From contig HF990321.1 of the NCBI GenBank assembly GCA_000432775.1, forward strand, positions 1 through 15,427: a stretch of DNA of 15,427 nucleotides, in the 5' to 3' direction. Positions within the stretch are counted from its first letter, which is position 1. Each line of letters begins with the position of its first letter. Positions 13,630 to 15,427 of the stretch are shown here, one piece after another. Below the pieces are notes generated by a model. The model was not told the origin of the DNA, ran no database searches, and worked only from the letters and a program-made list of their open reading frames with translations. The DNA comes from Alistipes sp. CAG:831 (GTDB lineage: Bacteria > Bacteroidota > Bacteroidia > Bacteroidales > UBA932). A program made the translations under genes and the position numbers.

Positions 13630-15427
13630 TAGTCTTTATAGTTACGTGTTGAAGGCTTAACAAATTCAAATACAAGGTCTTCCTTGTGGAAAATAGGCTC
13701 CTTGCCCTCTCCTGCATACTCCCAGGCACTGACGTACTGATAGTTCTTGTCATCACGGAGAGTCTCACCTTCAGGAGTCTGCATCTCGATTCTGAAGTGA
13801 CCACCGCAGGACTCATTTCGGTTGAGGGCGTCGCGGGCCATCAGTTCACCTATCTCAAAGAAGTCTGCTACTCGGAGAGCTTTCTCAAGCTCCTGGTTGA
13901 ACTCCTCGTTGATTCCGGGAACGTAGACATCCTTCATATATTCGGCACGAAGATCGTGGATCTCCTTAATAGCCTCCTCGAGACCTTTCTTATCACGGGC
14001 CATACCGACTTTCTCCCACATGATGTGACCGAGTTTCTTGTGATAGTAGTCTACAGGCTGCGTACCCTTATTGTTCAGGAAGTAGTTGATACGCTCCTTT
14101 ACTGCTTTCTCAGCCTCGTCGAACTCGGGAGTATTGGTGTTGACCTTAGGCTCCTGAATCTTGTGGGACAGATAGTCACCTATAGTATAAGGGAGGATGA
14201 AATATCCGTCAGCAAGACCCTGCATAAGTGCCGAAGCACCAAGGCGGTTTCCACCGTGATCGGAGAAGTTGGCCTCACCGATAGCATAAAGTCCGGGAAT
14301 GGTGGTCTGAAGGTTGTAATCAACCCAGATTCCGCCCATTGTATAGTGGATAGCGGGATATATCATCATAGGCTCCTCGTAGGGATTGACACCGGTAATC
14401 TTCTCATACATCTGGAAAAGGTTACCGTAACGGGCTGTGATGACATCCTTACCGAGTCTCTGGATGGCAGAGGAGAAATCGAGGAACACTGCGAGACCTG
14501 TCTCGTTTACACCGTAACCGGCGTCACATCTCTCTTTTGCAGCGCGTGAAGCTACGTCGCGGGGAACAAGGTTACCGAAAGCGGGATACCTGCGCTCGAG
14601 ATAGTAGTCGCGGTCCTCCTCAGGAATCTGAGAACCTTTGATCTGCTTGGAACGGAGTCTCTTCACGTCCTCCATCTTCTTGGGAACCCAGATACGTCCG
14701 TCATTACGGAGGGACTCACTCATCAGGGTCAGCTTGGACTGCTGATCACCGTGAACCGGAATACAGGTGGGGTGGATCTGCGCGAAGCAGGGATTTGCGA
14801 AGTAAGCACCCTTCTTGTAGCAGTGCCATGCGGCTGAACCGTTGGAGTTCATAGCATTTGTAGAGAGGAAATAAGTATTTCCGTATCCGCCCGAAGCCAG
14901 TACTACGGCATGCGCTCCGAAACGCTCGATCTCACCTGTTACGAGATTACGGGTGATGATACCGCGCGCCTCACCGTTAATGACTACCAGTTCAAGCATT
15001 TCATGACGCGGATAGGATTTGACAGTACCCTTGGCAATCTGACGGTTCAGGGAAGCATATGCTCCGAGAAGCAGCTGCTGTCCGGTTTGACCGCGGGCAT
15101 AGAATGTACGGCTTACCTGAGCGCCGCCGAAGGAGCGGTTGTCAAGCAGTCCACCGTAATCACGCGCAAAAGGAACACCCTGTGCCACGCACTGGTCGAT
15201 AATCAGATTGCTGACCTCAGCGAGCCTGTAGACATTAGCCTCACGGCTGCGGTAGTCACCTCCCTTGATGGTGTCATAGAAGAGACGGTAGACAGAGTCA
15301 TTGTCGTTCTGATAGTTCTTAGCAGCATTGATACCTCCCTGAGCTGCGATAGAGTGAGCGCGGCGGGGGGAGTCGCTGATGCAGAAAATCTTGACATTAT
15401 AACCGAGTTCACCGAGAGTGGCGGCTG
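13629..15427 (-). CDS. sdhA: Succinate dehydrogenase/fumarate reductase flavoprotein subunit (5' end outside the window)
   Basis: SdhA interconverts succinate and fumarate on covalently bound FAD. About 598 residues are visible and the frame stays open to the window edge, so the GTG at 15188 is an internal valine, not the start. The first visible part reads AATLGELGYNVKIF, then SPRRAHSIAAQGG, where the histidine is the expected FAD attachment site. Later come QIHPTCIPVHGDQQSKLTLMSE (substrate/active-site region), HYTMGGIWVDYNLQTTIPGLYAIGEANFSDHGGNRLGASALMQ and the capping C-terminal domain. With roughly 650 residues usual for Bacteroidota, some 50 N-terminal residues are missing. The membrane cytochrome b gene (sdhC) would be expected just beyond the window. 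Confidence 0.96.
   Translation of the reverse strand, partial: AATLGELGYNVKIFCISDSPRRAHSIAAQGGINAAKNYQNDNDSVYRLFYDTIKGGDYRSREANVYRLAEVSNLIIDQCVAQGVPFARDYGGLLDNRSFGGAQVSRTFYARGQTGQQLLLGAYASLNRQIAKGTVKSYPRHEMLELVVINGEARGIITRNLVTGEIERFGAHAVVLASGGYGNTYFLSTNAMNSNGSAAWHCYKKGAYFANPCFAQIHPTCIPVHGDQQSKLTLMSESLRNDGRIWVPKKMEDVKRLRSKQIKGSQIPEEDRDYYLERRYPAFGNLVPRDVASRAAKERCDAGYGVNETGLAVFLDFSSAIQRLGKDVITARYGNLFQMYEKITGVNPYEEPMMIYPAIHYTMGGIWVDYNLQTTIPGLYAIGEANFSDHGGNRLGASALMQGLADGYFILPYTIGDYLSHKIQEPKVNTNTPEFDEAEKAVKERINYFLNNKGTQPVDYYHKKLGHIMWEKVGMARDKKGLEEAIKEIHDLRAEYMKDVYVPGINEEFNQELEKALRVADFFEIGELMARDALNRNESCGGHFRIEMQTPEGETLRDDKNYQYVSAWEYAGEGKEPIFHKEDLVFEFVKPSTRNYKD

Noticed and set aside
13686..14549. 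287-residue plus-strand open frame opposite sdhA
   Set aside because: It is a shadow of the strongly biased sdhA codons; there is no start context or family similarity.

Overview
The window is a stretch of bacterial chromosome, almost certainly from the order Bacteroidales (phylum Bacteroidota). The evidence is the class-B-type SdhA/SdhB pair, the short TonB with a basic N-terminal tail and one anchor helix, the DsbD-type thioredoxin tail, and several intergenic sites matching the Bacteroidota sigma-factor promoter (TTTG, about 20 bases, TAnnTTTG). Strong Shine-Dalgarno sites are almost absent. The genus cannot be fixed from this sequence. Base composition looks balanced by eye; the left third favours CGN arginine codons, and hflX uses almost only AGA/AGG.

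Layout. (a) 1-287, plus strand: the end of a DsbD-like thiol:disulfide protein, with a likely terminator hairpin lying inside the convergent folK. (b) 290-2754, minus strand: a tight operon sufS - sufE - SufT/PaaD-like (DUF59) gene - folK, joining sulfur mobilisation for Fe-S cluster assembly to a folate-pathway gene. (c) 2755-2822: two overlapping divergent promoters, for the suf operon and ruvA. (d) 2823-6498, plus strand: ruvA, gcvH with a clear terminator, then a long-chain acyl-CoA synthetase overlapping a GNAT acetyltransferase that starts with GTG. (e) 6519-9008, minus strand: ybeY then mnmG (gidA), 12 bases apart. (f) 9060-12068, plus strand: mdh, tonB with its own promoter and terminator, then hflX. 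(g) 12041-15427, minus strand: sdhA (5' end outside the window), sdhB, and an alpha/beta hydrolase, closely packed and read as one unit; the hydrolase overlaps the 3' end of hflX by 28 bases.

Function. The set is housekeeping: Fe-S cluster supply (suf) and a major Fe-S enzyme (SdhB); malate dehydrogenase plus succinate dehydrogenase/fumarate reductase, which together form the reductive malate-to-succinate branch important in anaerobic Bacteroidales; tRNA modification and rRNA maturation (mnmG, ybeY); ribosome rescue (hflX); DNA repair (ruvA); glycine cleavage (gcvH); and envelope energy transduction (tonB).

I found no CRISPR array, transposon, prophage, RNA gene or toxin/defence locus, and no non-coding stretch over about 100 bases. 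Two features go beyond routine annotation. First, there are two near-perfect copies of the chromosomal centromere site parS (TGTTCCACGTGGAACA), one inside mnmG and one in the 20-base gap after it, about 391 bp apart. This suggests that the window lies in the origin-proximal, ParB-loading domain. Second, the alpha/beta hydrolase gene contains an 18-bp inverted repeat with a 7-base loop, far longer than expected by chance, at codons 36-50.
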